Origin: Candidatus Scatomorpha merdipullorum
GTDB lineage: Bacteria > Bacillota > Clostridia > Oscillospirales > Oscillospiraceae
Assembly (NCBI GenBank): GCA_018716795.1
Contig: DVJK01000150.1
Location: 1 to 13,530, forward strand
Reading direction: 5' to 3'
Length of the DNA stretch: 13,530 bases
Below are positions 8,040-13,530 of this stretch, piece after piece. The first letter of the stretch is position 1. The number at the start of each line of letters is the position of its first letter. The position numbers and the translations under genes were made by a program. Under the pieces are notes generated by a model. That model searched no databases and was not told the DNA's origin. It saw nothing but the letters and a program-made list of their open reading frames with translations.

Positions 8040-9335
8040 ATGGATTACCGCCGCGACGAGATAATGCCCGGCGTGTTTTTGAGCGCGCTGAAAACCGAAA
8101 AGTTCAAAACCGCGGCCCTCTGCGCGGCGCTGCTCAGCCAGCTCGAGCGCGCGGACGCCTATATGGACGCGCTCATCCCCGCCGTGCTCCGGCGCGGCAC
8201 GGTGAGCTGCCCGGATATGGCGAGCCTTATGCGCCGGCTCGAGGAGCTGTACGGCGCGGCGGCCGCGCCGGTCGTGCTGCGCGTCGGCGAGGTGAGCGTC
8301 ACGGGCTTCTACTCCACCTTCCCCGAGGGCCGCTTCCTCCCGGAGGGGAAGAGCGAGCTGGCCGAGGCCGCCGGGCTTCTGGGCGAGCTGCTGACCGCGC
8401 CGAACACGCGCGGCGGCCTGCTGCGCTCGGAGTATGTCGACAGCGAGAAAATGAAGCTTGCCGAGCGGATACGCGCCGCGAAAAACGACCGCGAGGCCTA
8501 CGCCGCGCAGAGGCTCATTGAGCTCATGTGCTGCTATGAGGACCTGGCCGCGAGCGTGCTGAGCGACCCGGAGGAGGCCGAGGGGATACGCTATACGCGC
8601 CTCACCCGCCGGTACCGCGAGCTGCTTGCGAAGAGCCCGGTGGAGGTTTTCTACTGCGGCGCGGAGGACTTCTCCGCCGTGCGCGACGCCGTCCTGCCCG
8701 CCCTCGCGGGCCTGCCGCGCGCGGAGCTCGACTTCGACATAGGCACCGACGTGCGCATGAACGCCGTCGAAGCCGAGCCGAGGCGCTTTTTCGAGACGAT
8801 GGACCTCCGCCAGGGCAAGCTCGCCATGGGCTGGCGGCTCGGCGAGTGCATGGAGGAGCCGGACGGCGCCGCGCTGCGCGTCTTCAACGCCGTCTTCGGC
8901 GGCACGGCGATGAGCCGGCTCTTCACGCGCCTGCGCGAGGAGCGCTCGCTCTGCTACTACGCCTCGAGCGGCATAGACGAGGTCAAGGGCCTGCTCTTTG
9001 TCCAGAGCGGGATAGATAAGGAAAATTACGACGCCGCCGTCGAGGGCGTCTGCGCCGAGCTCGCCGCCATAGGCCGCGGCGAGATAAGCGGGGAGGAGCT
9101 GGACGCCGCGCGGCGGTACTGCTCCCAGGCGCTCCGGCTTGTGCCGGACGACCCCGTGGAGCTCATGGCCTACTACATGAAGATGAACATCACCGGCGCG
9201 GACATATCGCCGGAGGAGCTGGCCGCGCTCTGCGAGGAGGTCACGGCCGAGGAGGTCGCGGAGATTGCCCGCGGCGCGCAGCTCGACGCGGTGTATTTCC
9301 TCAGCGGAGAGGACGAGGAGGCGGAGGAGGAATGA
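8040..9335 (+). CDS. M16-family protein without zinc site, YmfF type
   Basis: A 431-residue soluble protein of the M16 (insulinase-like) fold, resembling B. subtilis YmfF. Current databases name such proteins 'EF-P 5-aminopentanol modification-associated protein YfmF'. The N-terminal half has no HxxEH motif, so it cannot bind the catalytic zinc by itself. The C-terminal half keeps the conserved M16 segment RLREERSLCYYAS (about residues 296-308), whose Arg and Tyr bind substrate in active M16 pairs. Together with the next gene it forms a classic M16B split: one subunit brings the zinc site, the other the substrate-binding Arg/Tyr. The start is ATG with AGGTGAGG (8024-8031) 8 nt upstream. Its end overlaps the next gene by 4 nt. 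The physiological substrate is not known from this sequence. Confidence 0.87.
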   Translation: MDYRRDEIMPGVFLSALKTEKFKTAALCAALLSQLERADAYMDALIPAVLRRGTVSCPDMASLMRRLEELYGAAAAPVVLRVGEVSVTGFYSTFPEGRFLPEGKSELAEAAGLLGELLTAPNTRGGLLRSEYVDSEKMKLAERIRAAKNDREAYAAQRLIELMCCYEDLAASVLSDPEEAEGIRYTRLTRRYRELLAKSPVEVFYCGAEDFSAVRDAVLPALAGLPRAELDFDIGTDVRMNAVEAEPRRFFETMDLRQGKLAMGWRLGECMEEPDGAALRVFNAVFGGTAMSRLFTRLREERSLCYYASSGIDEVKGLLFVQSGIDKENYDAAVEGVCAELAAIGRGEISGEELDAARRYCSQALRLVPDDPVELMAYYMKMNITGADISPEELAALCEEVTAEEVAEIARGAQLDAVYFLSGEDEEAEEE

Positions 9336-10618
9336 CGATGCAGCGCCGCGAATATCCCGGCCTCGGCGACGCGCTGTGGGCGGGTACGCTTGAAAACGGC
9401 CTTCCGATATATGTCGTGCCCCGGCCCGGCTTCCGCCGCCGCCAGGCGCTGCTCGCGGTCAACTACGGCGCGGCGGCGCGCGACTTCACGCTCGAGGGCC
9501 GCAGGGAGTCCACTCCGGCGGGCACGGCGCACTTCCTCGAGCACAAGATGTTCGACCTGCCCGAGGGCAATGCCATGAGCATTTTCACCGCCCGCGGGGC
9601 CGATTCCAACGCCTGGACCGCCGCCGACATGACGGCCTACTACTTCGAGTGCGACGAGCTCTTTGAGGAAAACCTTGAGCTGCTTCTGAGGCTTGTCTCC
9701 ACGCCCTATTTCACGCCCGAGAGCGTCGAAAAGGAGCGGGGCATCATCGCGCAGGAGATACTTATGACGGAGGACGACCCGAGCTTCGTGCTGTACACCG
9801 ACGCCATGGGCGCGCTTTTTGAGCGGCACCCTCTGCGCGAGAGCGTGGCCGGCACGGTGGAGAGCATCGCGGGGATTACGCCCGAGACGCTTTACGCCTG
9901 CCACCGCGCCTTCTACCGGCCCTCGAACGCGGCCCTCTGCATCGTGGGCGACGTGGAGCCGGAGCGCTGCGCCGAGGCCGCCTCGCGCGTTGAATGGACG
10001 GACGGCGGCGGCTGCGCCGCGCCGGACTTCGGCCCGCCGGAGGGCCTCGAGCCCGTCAAAACGCGCACTGAGCGCGCCATGGACGTCTCCGAGCCGCTTT
10101 TCACCGTCGCGGCCAAGCTCTGCACGGCCCTGCCGCAAGGGGAGGAGGCCTCCCGGCTCATAACCGCCGGCGCGCTTGCGGCGCGCTGCCTCTTCGGGCA
10201 GAGCTCGGAGTTTTACACCTCGCTCTACGCCGAGGGGCTGCTCCGCGGCGACTTCTACCGCGACGTGAGCCCGCTGGCCGGCACGCTGCTCTTCGAATGC
10301 GGCGGCGCGAGCGCCGAGCCCGGGCGCGTCTTCGAGCGGCTGTGCGCCGCCCTCTCCGCCGCGGCGGGGCGCGGGCTGGACGCGGCCGGCTTTGAGCGCG
10401 CCCGCCGCGCCGACTACGGCGTCAGCCTGCGCATGCTCAACGACGCGGACGCCCTCGCATCCGCCCTCGCGCGCTGCCACTTCGGCGGCTACGGCCTCTA
10501 CGAGGGCTTTGAGCACATCCGCGCCGTCACCCTCGGCGAGGCCGAGGCCTTCGTGCGGGAATATCTCCGGCCCGAGCGGCTGGCCTTCTCGCTTGTCAAC
10601 CCCAAGGAAAGGACCTGA
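9332..10618 (+). CDS. M16-family zinc metallopeptidase, YmfH type
   Basis: A 428-residue M16 peptidase resembling B. subtilis YmfH. It keeps the inverted zinc motif HFLEH (H67, E70, H71) and the downstream Glu in EKERGIIAQEI (E142), so the zinc site is complete. The C-terminal half lacks the Arg/Tyr segment present in the preceding protein, which suggests that the two work as a heterodimer. In B. subtilis the ymfF-ymfH pair sits beside ymfI, the reductase that completes EF-P modification; here the next gene is lgt instead. The start is uncertain. ATG 9332 overlaps the previous stop (ATGA) with GAGGAGG 10 nt upstream, whereas ATG 9338 lies 7 nt after a better AGGAGG (9325-9330) and would shorten the protein by two residues. 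The reading frame is intact and likely active. Confidence 0.88.
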   Translation: MTMQRREYPGLGDALWAGTLENGLPIYVVPRPGFRRRQALLAVNYGAAARDFTLEGRRESTPAGTAHFLEHKMFDLPEGNAMSIFTARGADSNAWTAADMTAYYFECDELFEENLELLLRLVSTPYFTPESVEKERGIIAQEILMTEDDPSFVLYTDAMGALFERHPLRESVAGTVESIAGITPETLYACHRAFYRPSNAALCIVGDVEPERCAEAASRVEWTDGGGCAAPDFGPPEGLEPVKTRTERAMDVSEPLFTVAAKLCTALPQGEEASRLITAGALAARCLFGQSSEFYTSLYAEGLLRGDFYRDVSPLAGTLLFECGGASAEPGRVFERLCAALSAAAGRGLDAAGFERARRADYGVSLRMLNDADALASALARCHFGGYGLYEGFEHIRAVTLGEAEAFVREYLRPERLAFSLVNPKERT

Positions 10619-10624
10619 TTTTCC

Positions 10625-11668
10625 ATGGAAACGCAGATACCAACCATGATGCGCGACGCCGCGATAAGCTTCCCCATGCTCGGCGACCTCACGCTCAACT
10701 TCCCGGCGGGCTTCACTTTCAGCCTCTTCGGGCACGAGTTCACGATATACATGTACGGCATCGTCATGGCCGCCGCCTTCCTCGCCGCCGTGTTCTACGC
10801 GAGCAAAAAAGCGCCGAAGGTCGGCATAAAGAGCGACGACGTCTTCTCCCTCGTGCTCTGGGTGCTGCCGCTGGCCATTGTCGGCTGCCGCATATACTAT
10901 GTCATCAGCGAGTGGGATCAGTTTAAGGATGATTTAATCTCCATCCTCTATATTTGGGAGGGCGGCATAGCCATGTACGGCGGCACGATAGCCGGCGCGC
11001 TGACCATCATCGTCTGGTCCAAGTGCAAGAAGATACCCTTCGCCGCCACGCTCGACATGGGCGGGAGCGCGCTGATACTCGGCCAGGTCATAGGCCGCTG
11101 GGCCAACTTCGTCAACCGCGAGGCCTTTGGCTATCAGACCGACATCTTCTGCCGCATGGGCCTGACCAGGCCGGGGCACGAGACGGTCTACGTCCACCCG
11201 ACCTTCCTGTACGAGAGCCTGTGGAACCTCGCCGGCTTCCTCATAATCAACTTCTACTGGTACAAAAAGGACCACCGCAAATACGACGGCCAGCTGTTCC
11301 TCTTCTACGTCTTCTGGTACGGCACGGGCCGGGCGATGGTCGAGGGCCTGCGCACGGACAGCCTTTACATACCCGGCACGGGCATCCGGACAAGCCAGCT
11401 CGTCGCCGCGTGCAGCGCGGTCATTGCGCTCGCGCTTCTGCTGGTGAACCTCAAGCGGCCGCACAAGCCGCGCTACGTCGACGTCAAGGCCGCGGCCGCC
11501 GCCGAAGCTCCCGCCGGGCCCGCCGCGGAGACCGCCGGGCCCGTGGAGGCAGTCGAGCCCGCCGAGGCAAAGACCGAGGCCGCGGAGGCAAAGGCCGAAC
11601 CCGCGGAGACGGAGGCCGGGTCCGCCGCCGGGCCGGACGGGGCCGAAACGGAAGAAAAAAGCAGCTGA
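10625..11668 (+). CDS. lgt: Prolipoprotein diacylglyceryl transferase with long Ala/Glu tail
   Basis: Lgt moves the diacylglyceryl group of phosphatidylglycerol onto the lipobox cysteine of prolipoproteins, the first step of lipoprotein maturation, in the cytoplasmic membrane. The 347-residue protein shows the family's membrane segments, the Gram-positive-type motif WEGGIAMYGG (111-120), the Lgt signature GRWANFVNREAFG (157-169) and the late motif GRAMVEGLRTDSLYIPG. All expected polar residues are present. After the last membrane helix it carries an extra tail of about 60 residues (from about 289) made almost only of Ala, Glu, Pro, Gly, Lys and Thr, probably a disordered cytoplasmic extension. 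The start lies 6 nt after ymfH; the nearest purine-rich site (AAGGAAAGGA, 10604-10613) is 11 nt upstream, and later ATG codons (10646, 10649) are possible. It is part of the ymfF-ymfH cluster. Confidence 0.97.
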   Translation: METQIPTMMRDAAISFPMLGDLTLNFPAGFTFSLFGHEFTIYMYGIVMAAAFLAAVFYASKKAPKVGIKSDDVFSLVLWVLPLAIVGCRIYYVISEWDQFKDDLISILYIWEGGIAMYGGTIAGALTIIVWSKCKKIPFAATLDMGGSALILGQVIGRWANFVNREAFGYQTDIFCRMGLTRPGHETVYVHPTFLYESLWNLAGFLIINFYWYKKDHRKYDGQLFLFYVFWYGTGRAMVEGLRTDSLYIPGTGIRTSQLVAACSAVIALALLLVNLKRPHKPRYVDVKAAAAAEAPAGPAAETAGPVEAVEPAEAKTEAAEAKAEPAETEAGSAAGPDGAETEEKSS

Positions 11669-11699
11669 CACACTCATTATAATTAGGAGGAACAACGAA

Positions 11700-12245
11700 A
11701 TGTCCGATTACAACGATCTGCTCAACTCTCTCAAGGCGGCCGCGGGCAGCGCCGCGAATATGGCCAGGGACTTCGCCGAGAGCGCCGGGGAGAAGGCGCG
11801 CGGCCTCGCCGGGAACGCCGGTGAGAAGGCCAGGCTCGTCGCCCGCCTCGCCAAGCTCTACCGCGAGGCAAACTCCAAGCGCTCCGAGCGCGACGAGGCC
11901 TACACGGAGATAGGCCGCCTCTACTTCGAGAGCGCCGACAAGAAGAACCCCGGCGAGCTCTATGTGCGGCTCTTCGACCGCGTCATGCTGGCCAACGCCG
12001 CCATCGAGCGCGCCGAGGCCGAGATGCGCGAGTGCGCCGACGCCCTGAGCGACCAGGGCGTGGAGGTCAACTTCGAGCACGTCGTCGACGACGCTGAGGC
12101 CGCCGCCCGGGCCGATGCCGAGCCCGAGGGCGACAAGATTTTCGAGTTCGCCGTCTACCGCGACAAGAAGGAGGCGGAGGCCGAGCCCGAGGTCGAGGTG
12201 GAGATAACCGAGGAAAAGCCCGAGGACGACAAGCCCGCCGAATAA
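11700..12245 (+). CDS. Small helical protein with 11-residue repeats and acidic tail, unknown function
   Basis: I do not recognise a named family. The 181-residue protein is soluble and has no signal peptide. Residues 14-46 form three 11-residue repeats of the form xAx(S/N)A(A/G)(N/E)(M/K)ARx, a spacing seen in amphipathic membrane- or lipid-binding helices. Residues about 47-125 are two charged helices around a short NPGEL turn (KLYREANSKRSERDEAYTEI, then LANAAIERAEAEMREC), probably a helical hairpin or coiled coil. The layout recalls small clostridial proteins in which such a hairpin precedes a zinc ribbon; here the end (about 130-181) is instead a very acidic Glu/Asp/Pro/Lys tail. A strong AGGAGG (11685-11690) lies 9 nt before the ATG, suggesting good expression. 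It follows lgt by 31 nt and is probably the last gene of that operon. It could be a membrane-associated or scaffold protein; that is inference. Confidence 0.85.
   Translation: MSDYNDLLNSLKAAAGSAANMARDFAESAGEKARGLAGNAGEKARLVARLAKLYREANSKRSERDEAYTEIGRLYFESADKKNPGELYVRLFDRVMLANAAIERAEAEMRECADALSDQGVEVNFEHVVDDAEAAARADAEPEGDKIFEFAVYRDKKEAEAEPEVEVEITEEKPEDDKPAE
11739..11837 (+). repeat. Three tandem 11-codon repeats within the helical protein gene
   Basis: Three consecutive 33-nt units encode AAGSAANMARD, FAESAGEKARG and LAGNAGEKARL. The second and third share AGEKAR at identical spacing. The similarity is stronger at protein than at DNA level, so this is a structural (amphipathic helix) repeat and not a recent duplication. 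Confidence 0.7.
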
Positions 12246-12251
12246 AACGAA

Positions 12252-12279
12252 GCGGCCCGCTCAAACCTGAGCGGGCCGC
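12252..12279 (-). terminator. 12-bp perfect hairpin after the cluster, likely minus-strand terminator for the HAD gene
   Basis: GCGGCCCGCTCA (12252-12263), loop AACC, TGAGCGGGCCGC (12268-12279): a perfect 12-bp stem. It begins 6 nt after the plus-strand stop codon. On the plus strand no T-run follows. On the minus strand it is followed by TTCGTTTTATT, a fair T-rich tract, so it best serves transcripts coming from the HAD gene; it may also stabilise the 3' end of the plus-strand mRNA. Confidence 0.6.
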
Positions 12280-12338
12280 AGGCAATAGGGCCTCCCGCCC
12301 TTCAGGCGATGAGGACCGGCGCTTCGCTGCGCGCAAAG

Positions 12339-12368
12339 AAATCTGCCGGCCGAGGCCGGCAGATTTTT
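12339..12368 (+). terminator. Rho-independent terminator (probably bidirectional) of the ymfF-lgt cluster
   Basis: AAATCTGCCGGC (12339-12350), loop CGAG, GCCGGCAGATTT (12355-12366), ending in a run of five T (12364-12368). The 12-bp stem has a GC core flanked by A and T runs. On the minus strand the stem is followed by CTTTG, so the stem-plus-T pattern reads TTTCTTT there and the element may stop transcription both ways. Confidence 0.75.
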
Positions 12369-12390
12369 CACACTCCGCTCCGCGAGAAGT

Positions 12391-12435
12391 ATTTTCGGGC
12401 GGGCAAAGCTCGCCCGAAAATGATTTCAATTTTTT
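12391..12435 (+). terminator. Third hairpin in the convergent gap, followed by a T-run
   Basis: ATTTTCGGGCGGGC (12391-12404), loop AAA, GCTCGCCCGAAAAT (12408-12421): 14 pairs including one G-T wobble. Six T follow at 12430-12435, 8 nt after the stem, so it is a suboptimal plus-strand terminator. It may be a backup stop or part of a repeated palindromic element. The rest of 12246-12467 holds no gene I can support. Confidence 0.55.
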
Positions 12436-12467
12436 CTCCGCAAAGAGGCGAAGCTTAAGCGAGGTTT

Positions 12468-13166
12468 TTATCCTATCCCTATTATCCCGTACACCTCGTG
12501 CAGGTCGCGTATCTCGTAGTCCGCGTGCACGCCGAGCGTGTTCGCCTCGCCGCGCGGGTTATACCAGCAGGTTTTTATCCCCGCGCGCACGCCGCCGGTT
12601 ATGTCGCTCGTGAGCGAGTCGCCGATTATCAGCGCGCGAGACCTGTCCGCTGCGCCCGGCGCGGCGAAGACGGCGTCGAAAAATTCGCGCGCGGGCTTCT
12701 CAAAGCCTATCTCCTCGGAGAGGAAGACGGCGTCAAAGAGCTTGTCCAGCCCGGAATTTTTGAGCTTCCTCGTCTGCGCGACGACGGTGCCGTTCGAGAC
12801 GGCGTACTGCGCTATCCTGCCGCGAAGGCTCGCGACAATCGCGTAGCTGTCGTCATGGAAGGCCACCGTGTCGCCGAGGCGTATCTGATAGAGCTCGTTG
12901 AACTCCGGCGCGAGGGCCGCGTCGATGCCCTCGGCCTCGAAAAATTCGCAAAAGCGCCCGACAAGGATTTCGGGCTTCGTCCTCTCGCCGCGCTCGAGCG
13001 CCTCCCACCAGCGCTTGTTGATGGCCGCGTAGCGCGCGACCATTTCGTCCGAGCACTCGCCGAGGCCGAATTCCAGGAAAAGCGACTTCACCGCGGCGCT
13101 CTCCGCCGCCGCGAAGTCCAAAAGCGTGCCGTCTATGTCCCAGAGCAGTGCGTCAAAATCAGCCAT
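12468..13166 (-). CDS. HAD-superfamily hydrolase, YjjG/YfnB-type pyrimidine nucleotidase
   Basis: A 232-residue soluble phosphatase of the haloacid dehalogenase superfamily, closest in pattern to YjjG (E. coli) and YfnB (B. subtilis). Enzymes of this family remove phosphate from nucleoside monophosphates; YjjG acts on non-canonical pyrimidines and so keeps them out of DNA. All four HAD motifs are present: DIDGT (10-14; nucleophile D10, acid/base D12), SNGT (124-127), K157 in GFEKPAREFF, and GDSLTSD (182-188, Mg-binding D183 and D188). The alpha-helical cap lies between motifs I and II (C1 type). The start is ATG with GGAGG (13177-13173) 6 nt upstream. It is transcribed alone, convergent with the ymfF-lgt cluster. 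Superfamily is certain; the YjjG subgroup is likely; the true substrate cannot be read from the sequence. Confidence 0.93.
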   Translation of the reverse strand: MADFDALLWDIDGTLLDFAAAESAAVKSLFLEFGLGECSDEMVARYAAINKRWWEALERGERTKPEILVGRFCEFFEAEGIDAALAPEFNELYQIRLGDTVAFHDDSYAIVASLRGRIAQYAVSNGTVVAQTRKLKNSGLDKLFDAVFLSEEIGFEKPAREFFDAVFAAPGAADRSRALIIGDSLTSDITGGVRAGIKTCWYNPRGEANTLGVHADYEIRDLHEVYGIIGIG

Positions 13167-13190
13167 GTGCCGCCTCCGATTTTTTTCACC

Positions 13191-13219
13191 AGTCTACCAC
13201 GCCCGGCGCGCGATTGCAA
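13191..13219 (-). promoter_or_regulatory. Candidate sigma-A promoter for the HAD nucleotidase
   Basis: On the minus strand, -35 TTGCAA (13219-13214, 4 of 6), a 17-nt spacer, and -10 TAGACT (13196-13191, 4 of 6). It lies 24 nt upstream of the ATG, which allows a short leader holding the GGAGG. Ideal spacing but moderate boxes suggest modest expression. Confidence 0.6.
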
Positions 13220-13293
13220 GCGGCGCTGAGCGGAAGGGGTATCTGCCGCGGCTGGAAAAAATCAGGCCAATAAAACCGAACAGTCGAGGGCGA

Positions 13294-13329
13294 GCGCCCG
13301 GGAACTCATGGGGTTCCCGGGCGCTTTTT
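13294..13329 (+). terminator. Strong plus-strand terminator with no plus-strand gene before it
   Basis: GCGCCCGGGAAC (13294-13305), a 7-nt centre (13306-13312), GTTCCCGGGCGC (13313-13324), then TTTTT (13325-13329). The 12-bp stem can extend by two more pairs into the centre. This is a textbook Rho-independent terminator on the plus strand. The nearest plus-strand gene upstream ends at 12245 and already has terminators. The element either ends a small or antisense RNA or acts as an attenuator in the leader of the gene at 13465. Confidence 0.8.
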
Positions 13330-13424
13330 CGCGCCGGGCCCGCGCGCGTGTATTCCCTACGCGGTAATGCCGTTCGCGGGCTGGCTCAGGATATCCGTAC
13401 CCGTGAGCGTTATTACATATTCGG

Positions 13425-13441
13425 CCCCAGTTGTCCTGGGG
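13425..13441 (+). other. Leader hairpin just upstream of the ribosome binding site
   Basis: CCCCAG (13425-13430), loop TTGTC, CTGGGG (13436-13441): a 6-bp GC-rich stem ending about 7 nt before AAAGGAGGAG (13449-13458). No T-run follows, so it is not a terminator. Hairpins in this place can protect an mRNA 5' region or keep the ribosome binding site open; function here is inferred. Confidence 0.45.
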
Positions 13442-13464
13442 TACTACTAAAGGAGGAGTTTCCC

Positions 13465-13530
13465 ATGAGAACTCTCAAGAAGTCTCTGGCCCTCGTGCTG
13501 GCGCTCGTCATGGTTCTCGGCCTCGGTGTC
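13465..13530 (+). CDS. Secreted or surface protein, signal peptide only (cut by window edge)
   Basis: Only 22 codons are visible. They encode a basic start (MRTLKK) followed by a hydrophobic stretch (SLALVLALVMVLGLGV), a Sec signal peptide whose cleavage site lies beyond the window. This exact style of N-terminus is common on S-layer-homology (SLH) and other surface proteins of high-GC Clostridia, so a surface protein is likely; the domain content cannot be seen. A strong AGGAGG (13451-13456) lies 8 nt before the ATG. The 298-nt upstream region holds a terminator and a small hairpin, suggesting a structured leader. I could not identify a convincing promoter. Confidence 0.82.
   Translation, partial: MRTLKKSLALVLALVMVLGLGV

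Noticed and set aside
9173..10735. 520-codon minus-strand open frame over the M16 pair
   Set aside because: Antisense to two proteins with well-conserved family features, including the HFLEH zinc site.
11678..11683. TATAAT before the small helical protein gene as a separate promoter
   Set aside because: No -35 box at the right distance, and transcription would start inside the ribosome binding site, leaving almost no leader.
12067..12429. Possible small minus-strand gene across the convergent gap
   Set aside because: It runs through all three hairpins and the end of the upstream gene, has no ribosome binding site I can see, and its translation is Arg/Ser/Pro-rich noise.
12498..13229. 243-codon plus-strand open frame opposite the HAD gene
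   Set aside because: The minus-strand frame has all four HAD motifs, a ribosome binding site and a promoter; this is its shadow.

Overview
The window looks like chromosomal DNA of a high-GC member of the Bacillota (Firmicutes), most like an uncultured gut Clostridia/Oscillospirales-type organism. The signs are a ylxM-ffh pair, strong AGGAGG-type ribosome binding sites, a YmfF/YmfH M16 pair, a Gram-positive-style Lgt, and a signal peptide typical of clostridial surface (often SLH-domain) proteins. The DNA is very GC-rich by eye, which produces many long antisense shadow ORFs. This placement is inference, not a database match.

Layout. Positions 1-831 (minus strand): the 5' part of ffh, preceded by ylxM, read from a promoter with perfect consensus boxes (864-892). 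Positions 978-7943 (plus): one very large gene for a membrane-bound, three-module cyclic beta-1,2-glucan synthase of the NdvB/ChvB type (GT84, GH189-type cyclisation module, GH94). It starts at a TTG codon set by a good Shine-Dalgarno sequence. Positions 8040-12245 (plus): a tight cluster behind an extended -10 promoter. It holds an M16-like protein without zinc ligands (YmfF type), a catalytic M16 partner (YmfH type), lgt with a long Ala/Glu-rich tail, and a small helical protein with three 11-residue repeats and an acidic tail. Positions 12246-12467: a gene-free convergent gap with three strong hairpins. Positions 12468-13166 (minus): a HAD nucleotidase of the YjjG/YfnB type with its own candidate promoter. 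Positions 13167-13464: an intergenic stretch with an orphan plus-strand terminator and a small hairpin next to the ribosome binding site of the last gene. Positions 13465-13530 (plus): the first 22 codons of a secreted or surface protein.

Functional theme. Much of the window concerns the cell envelope and protein export: SRP targeting (ylxM-ffh), a membrane glucan synthase, lipoprotein lipidation (lgt) and a secreted surface protein. The M16 pair is related to B. subtilis YmfF/YmfH, whose family names link it to EF-P modification; here it sits directly before lgt. I see no mobile element, tRNA, rRNA or CRISPR array. Most genes are recognisable. The least understood parts are the small 11-mer-repeat protein at 11700-12245, the compact size of the glucan synthase, and the structured intergenic regions at about 12250-12435 and 13290-13441.
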